The notes: generated by a model from the sequence alone, not told the origin. 64,000 nt of DNA from Fasciola hepatica (GCA_948099385.1 CANUEZ040000108.1:630001-694000); one strand, 5' to 3'. Counted from the stretch's first letter, positions 23,076-34,559 are shown. Numbers and translations are program-made.

Positions 23076-23589
23076 CAGCTTGCATGAACAGACTAGGGGA
23101 CTTACTTTAAAGTGCTCTGTTATTTTGGCCGGGTTCTAGAGTGTTTTAAATATTTACAGATGCACTCTCGATTTCGCACTACCAACAAAACGCAAGACAA
23201 CAGAGGAGAAACCGGCTGACCCCACGTGCACGTTACTAATAATTTCCGAAAACTAAGATATTTGCGTAGTTATATTTCGATAGCGTTCAGCGAAGACCTT
23301 ATTTATATCTTACTAATGGTGACACTGTGAATGAGATACCTGCGTTGGGCTCAAAACTATCAAACACGTAAAGCTTTCATTCGACTCGTCTGTTCAATAG
23401 AGCAGTCTTTGGTTTATAGTTTTTAGATCAACCGGACCGTCAAATTGAAACTACTTCTAGGCAATATTCACGATCGTCCATATACCAACCAACCGACTAC
23501 CAAACGTTAATCAGATAAATTGAGATCCGACCATATAACTAATTTTATCGTTTGTATTTGTTTTAAATATATCAAGCGCTCAAGACAGA
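23076..23589. other. No recognisable feature
   Basis: AT-rich DNA without identified motifs. Confidence 0.4.
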
Positions 23590-24165
23590 GGGAGTATTCG
23601 ACCAGTTTCTTCGAATTCGCTCACTGCAGCTCAAGAATGAATGGTATGTTTGTCTAAAAGCTCGCATATTGCACCTTCACAACGTAATACGCTGCGGGAC
23701 TGGGCTGGTTCGACAGTTAACCATACGGTGTCTGGAAGGACAATAAATGAGTCAGAAAGGAGGTGTTATTTAGGTAACTGCATTTCATCGAGTTTGGACA
23801 GCGAATGAAGTGTCTTTGCGTATACGGAAATCGTCCATGCCTTCTGCCAACTTTTGTCATCCGTGGCATCGACATGATATTCTCTTGTCTGGTTAATGTG
23901 GAGCGTGACAGGCGTCATGGATGAGTCTAAGAATTCAACTGTTGGTGACTAAAGACGTTGGAGGATATGATAGGGCGTCGCGATAGGTTGAGCTCTTGTG
24001 GTCAAACACTTTTCTCATCTACTTTGCGATATTTTCCTTCTCCTCCTACCCTTAACTCCCCCGGATTTTTTTTTACTTCCGAGGTTACTGCCGAGAGATG
24101 GCAACAAAAACTGCCGCATTCGGTGTATGATTATTGATAGTTCAAACTGAACTGATGTTTTATAC
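23590..24165 (+). mobile_element. RTE-like LINE 3' part (thumb to 3' end)
   Basis: The RTE thumb is recognisable in plus frames (block like GRTINESERRCYLGNCIS, from about 23725). It is followed by a deleted C-terminal region and the 3' UTR, ending in GGCAACAAAAACTGCCGCAT and CAAACTGAACTG at about 24165. Same 3' end as the copies at 15455 and 16440. Heavily mutated and internally deleted. Confidence 0.65.
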
Positions 24166-24401
24166 TAAGGTACGTGTGCAACTCAAACAGAACTCCGACA
24201 GGCAAAACATTGATTTTACACCGATCAGGTCATTTGTCCCACCAGATTGTTTACTGTTCACATACAACTTACATTTTCGGAAACTGCCAGGATGTTGTTA
24301 AGAGATAGTTATTTCACCAAAACATAGAAAATTACCCCTAAGCATTTCATCCTCAACGCTTTTCGTCTGGAACCACAGTTAAGTCATCAATCGTGTGCGA
24401 T

Positions 24402-24655
24402 GAGGTGGTGGTTGTCAAGTCGTATGAGCGTTTATCGCCTCGTACGCAAGGTGTTCGAACCCCGTCACCGCCAGTTACATTGGCTGTAGATAGCAAGACG
24501 CTGTCGGTCAGCTCGTTACTTTGCCTGACCTATTGGCATTTGTGCGGCTCTCCACTTCAATTTTCAAACCCAGGTTGTCTGTTACTCTAACAGAACAATA
24601 TGCCTGAGACTATGAAGAATGGTCCTCGAAATGCACTCATCCGCAGGCATGTAAA
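24402..24655 (+). mobile_element. tRNA-derived SINE, copy C
   Basis: Head AGGTGGTGGTTGTCAAGTCG with a diverged A box, B box GGTGTTCGAACCCCG, then a body collinear with copy D (ATTGGCTGTAGATAGCAAGA, TGACCTATTGGCA, CTCATCCGCAGGCATGTAAAAA). It is diverged but full length, about 250 bp. Confidence 0.75.
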
Positions 24656-26017
24656 AAGCTATCGAAGTGATAAATGAAAGGGTTTAAACCTTCCCCTCAA
24701 GAGCCCCAAAACAGCGAGATATCCCAACTGCTAGTGAACAACAAAAACCCGTGCTCCGATAGAACAGAACAGAACCAGAACTCAAAAATACGAGTGAACT
24801 AAAAAGTGGTTTACCAAAGAAACGGAACTTTACCTTTTATCTTAAAAAACCATGGAGTTTAAGTGAGAACGATTTACCACTTGGAAAACGTGAACAAGAA
24901 AGTTATTGACCCTGGTGGGGCCCATTTATTACCGACTTACACTACTGGCTCGCTTTAGGTCACTAGAAATGAATAAATCCGGTTTTAGATGACCTAAGTG
25001 GTTTCTGAGTTCCGAAGCCTGTCTGACTCCCGTTGGTGACAAATCAGTATCTAAGTGACCTAGGAAAAAACGAAAATTTATCAGCAGCCATCGAAATCAT
25101 GCCTTGGATTATGTTTTGCACATTTTCCACAGTTTCACCGCTAAAACAAATAAATTAGAACAGTGTATTGCACATAGAAGACCTACTGCCTGATCAATGT
25201 TAGGTACGCGTAGACAATCGTCGCTTCAGTCATGGATGAGTGACAGAGCTCCGAACAGCCACTAGGCAATGACGAGCTATGAACATCAACCGAGGTATGA
25301 AATTCTGAAACGAGGATGATAAGGCAATAGTCAAGAATTGAGAACCACAATGCCCAATCTCAACAGGCAAACAGTGACTGTAGTTATCATATCCAGAAGC
25401 ACAGCGAGTCAACGACTGCAGCAGCTCATTATTATTCTCCCACGGTAAGATTCGTGTTGCATTTTCGCCACTTTAATTTCTAGTAACATCTGTCGGAATA
25501 AATGTGACGCAAAATCTCCAGTAGAACTAGCACTGCAAACGAGCAATGAATGAAAGATATCACATTCAGTTGCATCATCTGCTGTCTTTAGCTGCTTACA
25601 AACTTTGCACCGTAGATTCAAACTGGAGCGCACAAAAGTCATATACAGGTCAATTCATCAATAAAGGTTATCATGTATTTCTGTCGTGACCCCGGTCGGT
25701 CGCTTCTGCTAACCTATTTATTAAATATAAAATTAGACACTAAAAGAAGGACTACCCTCATATTCTGTACGAGTTCGGTCGGAATGTGCACGTCAGGACC
25801 ATCATCAAGACGAGAATGCGCCCATGTACGCTTCTTACTAGTTGAGTAAAGCGTTACATTCCGAATCGGTGTCCCGAAGTCTTTTGCATTCGGTACGTGC
25901 GTAATCGGTGACTGACGTCACAAAGAAATTCCCGCGAACTGTTTCGTCCCATCCGAGTCACTGGTAGGAAGCCATTGGGTGTAAGTGAAGTGATCTACGA
26001 CGAACAGTAATATAGAT
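24656..26017. other. No confident feature; weak exon-like structure near 25.5 kb
   Basis: On the minus strand a donor GTAAGC (25599) and acceptor GCTCGTTTGCAG (ending 25533) define a possible 67-bp intron. The frame across it would join FCALQFESTVQS to ASSTGDFASHLFRQM. A further pyrimidine-rich acceptor (ATCATCCTCGTTTCAG) lies near 25305. No upstream border of the first exon is evident. Too weak to call as a gene. Confidence 0.25.
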
Positions 26018-26290
26018 TTCTTTTTTTATTACATGCTTGCGCATGAGTGCAGAGGAAGGGGCATATCCCATAGAGATGAGGGCCCATCGCACTATTAGGA
26101 ATAACCGGTAATCGAACCCTGAGACCTGGAGTAGCGAAGAACCAGATAAGGTTCCAATAGGTTAGGTGTGGTAACGATCCGGACGACAGTGGATAACTGT
26201 CTACCTCCAAAGTAACCGGTGGTGACGGGGATTCGAACCTCGGACCTCCGAGATGGTAAGCAAACGCTTTAAACCACTCGACCACCACCG
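26018..26290 (-). mobile_element. tRNA-derived SINE, copy D (best preserved)
   Basis: Read on minus it starts CCGGTGGTGGTCGAGTGG. The first seven bases GGTGGTG pair with CACCACC about 65 bp later, like a tRNA acceptor stem. The A-box-like TGGTCGAGTGG and a perfect B box GGTTCGAATCC (26229-26239 on plus) are intact, so an internal RNA polymerase III promoter is plausible. The body contains CACTGTCGTCCGGATCG, ACCTATTGGAACCTTAT and CAGGTCTCAGGGTTCGA. The tail is GTAATAAAAAAAG. Length about 270 bp. It abuts the left end of an RTE-like segment. Confidence 0.85.
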
Positions 26291-27756
26291 GCCAATGAGC
26301 ATTGGGCCCATCTCAAACAGGCGATGCACGTTGCAGCAGGTTTTGCCTGTGGCCTTAGATCCGATGTCCATCAAAGACACTGGATTTCGCAAGTCGTTGA
26401 GTATAATGGAGCAAAAGCGTCAGCTCTCGAACTGTAAGATGAATAAGATACGAAGACATCTACAGAAGCAAGTTACGAAAAGTCTTAGGGATGATCGCGA
26501 AAATCGGTGGTTCAAGGTAACCAAAGAAATAAAAACAGCAGCTGCTTCAGGTAACAGTCAAAGACTGTTCAAACTGATTCGTGACACCAGTGGACGGCGC
26601 ACCCAGGTCAGTGAAACGATTTGCGATAGAAATGGAGAACCCATCCATAGAAAACAGCAAAGGCTCGACCGTTGGGCCGAATACTTCAAGGAGCAGCTTA
26701 GCTGGGCGCGCGCTAGTTACTAGTTACTCCAGTGTCCACAACTGCAGCTTCTTGAGCCCCTATCGGAAGTGGAAGAGTCGAGCATTCCATTACTAAAGCG
26801 CAGGAAAGAGGCCGGTTCCGACGAATTTCCACCAGTTCTTTTGAAACTGGGTGGAAATGCTTTGATAAGATCACTTACGACATTGCTCCGTGACATGTGG
26901 AACGAGGAGCGTACTCGTTAATATGCAGCGAGTCACTGATTGTTTCCATATTCAAGAAGGGAATACGCGGTGGCCCCAGTAACCATCGCGGGATTAGCAT
27001 GATTCCGATAGTGGCCAAAGTATTAGCCCCGATTTTGCTGCACCGTCTTATACCCCCTCCCGAGAGGAACACCCGCGAACAACAGGCTAGATTCCGCCCA
27101 GGTCGAGGATGCATCGACCAGATTTCTACTCCTCGCCAATTACTTGAAACGCGTCACACGCACCGCCGACCGACAACAATGGTTTTCTTAGACTTAAAAG
27201 GCGCCTCTGATTTAGTTGACCAAACAGCGCTATTCAGTGCTCTTCACCGAAAAGGTGTGCTACAGAAGTTCGCAAATCTACAGAGGTCATTTTACTCTCA
27301 TACTTCTGGCCTTGTAAGGGTTTATGGTGAACTATCCGGTCGGTTCAAAACGGCCAGTGGTGTTCGACAAGCATGTCTTCACTCCTGTTCAACTTCGTCA
27401 TGGACGAAGTAATAAGAGTGCGTTGCAAAATCTTCAAGATGTAGGCATCCAACTAGGGGACCGTGGAAAGCTATATGATTACGCAGACGACCTTGTCTGC
27501 TTGTTCGAATGCACGGAACATGCTCAACGTGTACTAGATAGACTCGCAAGTGCTGTAGTTCCACTCAGCATGCGCTTTGCACCTTCAAAGTGTAAAGCGA
27601 TGTTGCAAGAGTGGACGTCAACTTTTCCGAGCTTGTTGCTCGATGGGGAGGTGCTGGCAATTGTCAACCGCTTCACCCACCTCAGCAGCAGCATGATGAT
27701 GGACGGGAGCACAGCAGCAGATGTGGTGATCGTCCTACTGTTTAACGTTGTACGAT
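26291..27756 (+). mobile_element. RTE-like LINE segment (linker and RT)
   Basis: The linker at 26340-26700 (HQRHWIS, KTAAASGNSQRLFKLIRDTS, RLDRWAEYFKEQLSW) leads to RT. The fingers lie at 26935-27130 (SIFKKG, NHRGISMIPIVAKVLAPI, QARFRPGRGCIDQI), then FLDLKGASDLVDQTALFSAL from 27184 and SGVRQACLH in the palm. A frameshift near 27385 precedes YADDL (YADD at 27480-27491), and the thumb reads MRFAPSKCKAMLQEW. RT ends abruptly at a SINE. Both ends of this segment are SINE copies in the same (minus) orientation. It is the best-preserved RTE RT in the window, but frameshifted. Confidence 0.8.
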
Positions 27757-28010
27757 GCTCATGATGATAAGTGGAATGAGTATACACCCCATAGCCACGA
27801 AGGCCCACTGCCCTACTAGGGATGACCGGCAACCAAACCTCGGGACTTGGAGTGGATAACCACATAAGGTCCTAATAGGCGGAATGTGATAACGAGCCGG
27901 ACAACAGTGAATTACAGTCTACCACCAAGATAACCAGTAATGAAGGGGATTCAAACCCCGACCTCCGAGGTGATAATCAAACGCTTTTAACCACTTGATC
28001 ACCAATGGCG
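27757..28010 (-). mobile_element. tRNA-derived SINE, copy E
   Basis: Read on minus: head GCCATTGGTGATCAAGTGG, B box GGTTTGAATCCC, body CACTGTTGTCCGGCTCG, CTATTAGGACCTTATGTGG and CTATGGGGTGTATACTCA. Collinear with copy D over about 250 bp. It interrupts or terminates the RTE RT to its left. Confidence 0.75.
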
Positions 28011-28239
28011 TAAAGCCAATCATAGTGCCAACGCAACAACAATTACGAAAATGAGAGGCGGAGTAGAACGCAGTAGAAGAGAATTAGTGGGAAAAAATGC
28101 TGTGATCTTTTCTCCTTTTTGCCGTACACTTTTTGATGTTTTGTTTGTCGGAATGACGCTTATGCATGAGTGTTCGACAGAAGGACCGCACAGCAGTCGC
28201 GCCACTGACTTCTATTCCCAGCCATAACCCTCGAAGTTT

Positions 28240-29355
28240 TTAACCAACGGCAGTTGTCGTCCCTTTGGCCTCATTTAGGAAAGCACTAACCGAAGCCAAT
28301 GAAGGTGCTAGCTTCTTCGTACGTGTACGCCAAGTCATGGTCTGATCCCCGCCTCGCTCTTTCCAGCATAGCCAAGCACGTGCAAATAGAACACGGAAAG
28401 GAAGACGATGGACAGACATTCGCGAAACATGATCCAGCCACCTTAGGTGGTGTAGAACGAACTCAACGTTAAGAGAGCGGCAGTCCGTGCCCAATACAGG
28501 AGGTGCTTCGAAGACATTGGTTGTCGAACACAAAGACGCCGAGTATCCTCAACGCGAAGTGCCAGGTCTCGCAACCATAGAGTAAAACAATAAAAATTGC
28601 AGCGCCGCACACCTGTCCCTTAAGAAAGAGCCGGATGTCACGGCAACGCCATGGGTTTGCGGAAACTGCTTGTGAACTGATCCCCTCGCCAATACCGCCT
28701 TCAGCTGTTATCAAGCTCACAGGGTACCTAAATTCGTCCACTAACCTAAGCTGATCACGACAAAGGGTGAAAGCAGGTACAGGCTCCCGTCAGTTTTGTA
28801 AAAGTAATTTGCACTAGTAAGGCGCAAAGTGCATACCATATTCGGATACCTCAATCGCCCAACGGTCCGAAGCATGTTGCACTACCTGTGCATTGTCACT
28901 TAGCAAGGCGACATTACCGGAATATTTCAAGTCGAAAACTCTGTTCCCGGTTAGAAGGTCGGACAAAACTTCCCGTAGAATATTCTCTATGACTCATTTG
29001 AAGAGAAATGGGGGCATAGGGCAAGCTTCGTACTCAAATGGAGACGATAAAAGAGGAAGAAAGCTAGCCGTAGGCCCTAGACCGAGGTGTGACGATACAA
29101 CTCTTTGAGGACGAGTTCATACTTCTCGAGAACACCCTTCCTTACCAAACAATTCCAAAGTGCAGTCTCATCGACAAAGTCGAAGGCCCCACGAATCTCT
29201 AGGGTCCCAATGATTACTGATCTCAAGAAAGTGTGACGGTGCTCCTGCAACCGTCGGAGAATGAAGACCCAATTGATGTATCCAAAACCGGCATGAAACC
29301 CAGTTTGGTCCTCGGGAATCCGTTTATGCAGCAATGGAGTAACCCTTGTAGCAAA
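28240..29355 (-). mobile_element. RTE-like LINE segment (RT and C-terminus), minus strand
   Basis: From right to left: fingers at 29340-29080 (HKRIPEDQTGFHAGFGYIN, EIRGAFDFVDETALWNCLV), palm remnant near 28920 where YADD has become YSGN (about 28912-28923), thumb near 28740-28600 (FRYPVSLITAEGGIGEG), and the C-terminal frame 28533-28240 (LRWLDHVSRMSVHRLPFRV). It faces the plus-strand RTE segment at 26291-27756. Loss of both catalytic aspartates makes this copy dead. Its upstream part is cut by the palindrome at 29.35 kb. Confidence 0.75.
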
Positions 29356-30176
29356 ATCGGTTCAAAACCGCTCCGAAACCGAAGGGTTTTTGGCCGGTTT
29401 TACTATCACACCGATCGGTTTGCTTAGTAGCCATTTTGCATGGATCAACAATGAATTGATACGAAGGGAACTTACGACAGAAGTAATGTGCAATACTTGG
29501 TTGGCGTTTTATTTAAATAAATTGCTTTAATTCATCGAAATGTCCTGAAATCTTCGGTACAGATCGCTCTATTTTATTCCCTCGAAATGGGTGAAATAAG
29601 TGCAATTATCTAGAAAAACATAAATTAGGAGATAAAAATGAGCATTGTGATACGTATTTTGGGTTGTTAAAAGAAATTACCGAAGCATATCACGTATTTC
29701 AAACGATTCGCAAATACCCCTCGGAAACCGGCCAGAAACCAGTCGCAAACCACTCAGAAACCGCCCGAAGACCGATCCGCGTAATAGTAAAAACCGATCC
29801 AAAACCGACCGGTTTCGGAGCGGTTTCTGGCCGGTTTTCGCGAATCGTTTGAAATACGTGATATGCTTCGTTAATTTCTTTCAACAACCCAAAATACGTA
29901 TTACGACGCTCATTTCTATTTTCTAATTTACGATTTTTCGATTATGTATCCCTATTTCACCCATTTCGAGGGAATAAAATAGAGCGATCTGTACCGAGGA
30001 TTTCAGGACATTTCGATGAATTAAAGTAATTTATCTAAATAAAACGCCAACCAAAAACTGCACATTACTTCGGTCATCAATTTCCTTCGTATCAATTCAT
30101 TGTTGATCCATGTAAAGTGGATACTAAACAAACCGACCGAAAACCGATGTTACGAACGGGCTGGGTGCTACAAGGG
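29343..30176. repeat. Large imperfect palindrome (fold-back or MITE-like)
   Basis: The arms 29411-29711 and 29840-30139 are complementary around an axis near 29775, with few indels. Matching blocks include CGATCGGTTTGCTTAGT / ACTAAACAAACCGACCG, GAATTGATACGAAGG / CCTTCGTATCAATTC, GCTCTATTTTATTCCCTCG / CGAGGGAATAAAATAGAGC and CGTATTTCAAACGATTCGC / GCGAATCGTTTGAAATACG. The core is rich in CGGTTT/AAACCG motifs. An outer exact pair CCCTTGTAGCA (29343-29353) / TGCTACAAGGG (30166-30176) lies beyond the arms. I see no coding frame and no clear target duplication. It resembles a fold-back or long-TIR non-autonomous DNA transposon, or an inverted duplication. Confidence 0.8.
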
Positions 30177-30390
30177 AATATATTCCCTATAGCTTCATTT
30201 TGGGACCTACCCCGGTTCCTCCTCAAAATGGTCTCGTCCGGTCATATCCCTCAAACACTGGGATATCTAAGGAGCCCCCGGGCTCGAAGAACTAAACTAT
30301 CGAGGATAACCTCGTGAATGCCTAGACACAAAACCGAGAAAAACGCTGGACCGGGACGCCTGACAAGTCTCCTTACTAACACACCGTGGA

Positions 30391-31560
30391 AAGGTCAGTT
30401 CAGTTCAGTTAAGTTCAGTTTGCACAGGACAGGTAATGGCCACGGCCAGCCAAGCGCCCAGAATCCCTTCCATGGTATGCACACCAGTTATGCATCCACC
30501 ACTGTCGAGTGTAGTTCATCGAATCGCCTCTGCAAATGAGAGGGAAACGAAAAACCTCATCGTACATCAACTGCGAGAGACGGTGTGCTTCGTGGGCGGT
30601 CACTGAGACAGTAAGCAATGAGCGAGAAAAACGATTAAAACGCTATCCAGAAAGACCGAAGTGCTCCCCGTCATCCATCTAGTTAACATACTCAATGCTC
30701 ACTACAAGAAAATATATCGCTCCACTTGCGATCTAGGGCACCTTGGAAGGACTGGACTGTCTGGAGTGCTACAAACACAGCACTGGATGACAAAGACTAA
30801 CAAATTTGTTTATTTGAACAGTTACCGTTTTTGGCGGTGCCACTTGCTCCGCCCATGTACGTCGTCTGCACGCCGTTGCGCTCCTCCAATACACACGTTG
30901 TCCCGCTCCAGCGTTTTGAGTCCCGCTTTGCGCGCTGCCGAGTATATTCGCTATCGTGTCACAAACCGAGGACCAGGGGCTATAGACTCTATACGAGGGC
31001 AGGTCTTGACTTAACTGAGAAAAATCCTAAAGGTCTGCAAACCCACCATTCCACCAGACAGACCTCACAACTATTCACTACCCTGTTGCTGAAGAAGTGC
31101 TACCTGGTTATCAACCTGGCTCGGACTTTCGTCAGCTTCTTTTCGTAACTCCTTGTTCCGGAATCTAAAGCCACTTGGAGTGGACTATTCTGTCTAAGGC
31201 CAGAAAAGCCATCCATAACCTTGAACGTTTCTACAACATCCCCTTGTAGCCCCCTTTTTTCCAGCGAGAAATGATTTAGATCACAGGGTCTCTGCTCGCA
31301 GGCCCTACCCCTCTGCCCTTCAATGAATCGCGTGGCGAGATGTTGAACTTTCTCTAGGCAAGAATAGTCCTCTTTGTAGAAGGATGACCAAGCCCTCATG
31401 CTACCTTCTAAGTGAGGCTGTACTGTTTCCATGTAACTAGGCATGAATATTTCCGGCTGCCGGCAAGACAGTGCTGATCGCAGTCTAAGGAGCTCACCAA
31501 GGCCTTTTGTGCAGCAGCCTTACACTACTTCAGGATTTCTTTTGGCCATTCTAGCCAAGT
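30391..31560 (-). mobile_element. CR1-like LINE 3' end (subfamily X)
   Basis: The minus frame 31444-31100 is the C-terminal part of ORF2 (LEKVQHLATRFIEGQRGRA, then HFSLEKRGLQGDVVETFKV), with a preceding block at 31550-31450 (KALGELLRLRSALSCRQPEI). The 3' end near 30393-30420 is a short tandem AACTG-type tail, followed inward by a TGCACAGGACAGGTAATGGC block (plus strand) that recurs at 44285. Such short repeats close CR1-like elements. The upstream side abuts the 3' end of another LINE copy at 31566. Confidence 0.7.
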
Positions 31561-31565
31561 CATTT

Positions 31566-33860
31566 CAGGTCAGGCCAGGTTGCACAGGACTGATGGTGGC
31601 CGGGTCGAATCGAGCTTCCAGGATTCTTCCAGCTTTGAGAGCCGAGATCGACATCCACCGCTGCAACTTTGGTAATTCCCTCCAGTTTTGTTACAGTGAA
31701 GGATATTTTCTTCATATGGCTGAAAAGAGAGTAGAAAAGGCATTCTTCTAACCACCCAGGCGGGAGACAGCCATGAATTCAGCAGCTCATCACAATTAGA
31801 GCTCCAAATCTTAGGAACGGGCGAAAAATAACTGAAAAGCACGGAGTAAGCTAAAATTTATCCCTACTCCTCAATAGTCCACCTTTGTGAACAACTCGTC
31901 CAACTTAGCATCCGGGATTGTTCTCTGACCATTTCTTCGCTCAGTCTATTCCACATTACTTTACCGTGCATGTGTGGGTATCCTCCCTAGCCGTTGTCAC
32001 ATACTTGTATTGTTTAGACTATGCTCTTTACTTTATTGACCCTCGAGCAAGTACAACGTGCATCAATCACTACACTTCAACATTTGTTTATATTTTGCTC
32101 ACGTGAAGTGGCATAATTTTGATTCTAACTTGGACTGCCGTGACGGTGGCACCTGACATTGACCCTTTGTTGAATTCTGGTCCTCGTTGCTAGAATTTGT
32201 GGCTGTACGGTTGAGGTTTGTATATATTTATATGCGCATAACTTGTTAATCCAGTGCCGTAGGATCAGCGAACCAATGTTGTTCTGGTTTTGGGATTCGT
32301 TTGAATTGACTGCGCGTTACTCACAGTCGGAATAGCCGTTACAATTTCCACCCCCCTATTGCTGAAAAGGTTAGCTTGCGCATTTGGCCTAAGGAGCCGC
32401 TTGTGCAATTTCTACTGCTTCCTCCAGTTCTTCGATCAGTGTCCTGCTCAACTAAATCCGCTGCACTTATGCCCAATGAACCTTTCAGGATTTTTGAAAG
32501 CTCCAACAAGACCTTCTTTGAGTCTTCTCTTCCTAGCTGAGGAGAGTTCCATATCCTGCAGCCGTTGTTCATAAGAGCGTCCTCGTTTGCCTTCAACTAT
32601 CCGAGGGGCTGCTCGCTTGACCACTCATGGGCAGGCTACTTCCTCTTTCAAAAAAGGTGCCTAGACCTGTACATAATGTTCTAAAGGCGGCCTCGCTGCT
32701 GCCCTTTGCACGGGCAAGAACATTTCCGGCGATCTGCAAGAAAGTGCTGACCGCAGCCGAAAGGGCTCACTCCTTGCATTGTGAGAGGCCAGCTTGCACT
32801 GTTCAGCACACTTAATGTCAGCAGTCACATGGACGCTTAAGTCCCTTGTTGACTGTGAATAGTTCATTTTTGCCCACGACGGTTAACCACACCGAGGCCC
32901 TGCCCGGCCAGTGGCTATTGTTCACGTTTAAGAGCATATCCCATTTGTTCGCCCAGCTAACTACCTGCATCAGTTCCATGGCTAGTTCATCAATATCTCC
33001 TCATCCCACAATCTCACGTCGTCCTCGGAAGAGAAGCATGGTAGTGCGGTGGTTCAGCAGCCGTCACACGTGATATGGCAAAGTACAGCTTCGTGGCCAC
33101 GTACACGAATGAGCCTCAACCAGTGAATGTCGCCGCGGACAATCCCGACAAAAGCTCCTTACGATTGGTCATCTTCAAGTCTACCAATTATATTCTTCAA
33201 TTAATCATATTTCTACGAACCCACTCTGCAATACAATTATTGTGCTACTTCGCGGCCTTGGTCTTCTTGATACTTCCGTTCGCGTAGTTCTGGGTGGAGG
33301 GCGATTTCTATACGGACTGTCAACTCAGCTCAATACGACCAACACAGGTGGCGATAGCCCTTCCAATAATTCATTTATGTACAGAAGAATAACAGTGGAC
33401 CCCAAACTGAGCATTGAGGTACTCCGCTGGTTACGTATGCTGCTTTTGCCCTACAGGTTCCTACTCTGACATGATAAGTTCTGTTTGTGCGAAGGCTGAT
33501 ACTCATGTGTGTGTTTGCCCTTCTACCTCAAAGTCTTCGGTTTCCCGATCAGTAGGCAATGGGTGACCGAATCAAAACCCTGCTGAAATCTAGGCAGCAA
33601 ACTTCCACCATCTTGCCCTCGTCGAGCTGGTTTGTCTCATCGTCTAAGAATACTACAATGTTCGAAAGACAGGATTTGCCCCTTAAATACCCGTGGTGTG
33701 TCTTACGGAGTATTTTTTTGGCTCAGTAGGTTTTTAGTTATACGTCCCCCTTCCAAATGCTAAGTCTATGTGACGACAATCTTCCTTATCTGGCTCTGAC
33801 CATCCCTTGTGGATGAGAGCAAGTGTAGCTGACTTGCGGTGCAGCTGTATTACCAAGGCT
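31566..33860 (-). mobile_element. CR1-like LINE (subfamily Y), RT to 3' end
   Basis: The 3' end (plus-strand CAGGTCAGGCCAGGTTGC, i.e. a CCTGA-type tail) is homologous to that at 44448. ORF2 ends with DAKLDELFTKVDY and a stop at about 31878. Upstream (rightwards) come the C-terminal block KILKGSLGISAADLVE (32339-32596), LSVHVTADIKCAEQCKLAS with RSALSCRSPEMF (32661-32867), the palm strand VCCLDFSRV near 33590, and the finger block ALIHKGWSEPDKEDCR near 33800. Frames change repeatedly, so the copy is inactive. Confidence 0.7.
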
Positions 33861-34559
33861 GGCGGTCGACTTTTCTCAGTCTAGAAATACCCCATGGTCG
33901 AGATTCTGAAGCACAAATGGTCCCGAGTCTTGTGGTTATTTTGTTATCTGAATCGCACCGGTGAGCTGGAAGATAGTTCGCTGGATAACTGGACGATAAG
34001 AGAAAGTGAGGGTTCAAAATACAAACCTTGACATTATCTTGCATTTGGTATTGCCAATGAGCCTGAAGGTAGAACCCTCGACAGTGTAAGAGGGCATTTT
34101 ATTTAGCTTGAGTAGAGCAAATGACTCGGTCTTGAAAAACGAGTCGAACGTCGAACGGCCAGTTCAGGTTGTTAAATCGATAGCCGATGACAGTCAAGTT
34201 TATTGCACCTGCCAGCCCCCGGGTCTCGATGTGCCTCGCCTTTTAGTTATCCTCTCGTTTTCAGGGGCCAGAATAGTGAGATCTGCCGGCATCGCCCTCA
34301 GAGAGAAGCAGAAAGCAACTTTCATTAGGGTGACCCTCGAAAGCCGGCAGGCTTGCTCTCCCTGAAACAGCTAAGACCTCCAGCTATCAGCTGTCGTGAA
34401 ATATTAGGGAAAAGGATCCTTGGAAGTCGAGTAATATTAAGGAAAGCCACTTGGCTAAACTGGGAGGGACTGAAGAAGAGGAAGGAGAAAAGGTAGAACA
34501 CAATGCGAACGAAGGAGAGGAATGTTGAGTTGGACCTAAGTGCCATAACTGGGCTCAAC
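33861..34559. other. No recognisable feature
   Basis: Between two minus-strand LINE copies. It may be linker or untranslated LINE sequence, but no motif is readable. Confidence 0.35.

Noticed and set aside
26225..26290. tRNA gene
   Set aside because: The tRNA-like stretch is the head of a repeated ~270-bp SINE with other diverged copies; no anticodon arm typical of a functional tRNA could be confirmed.
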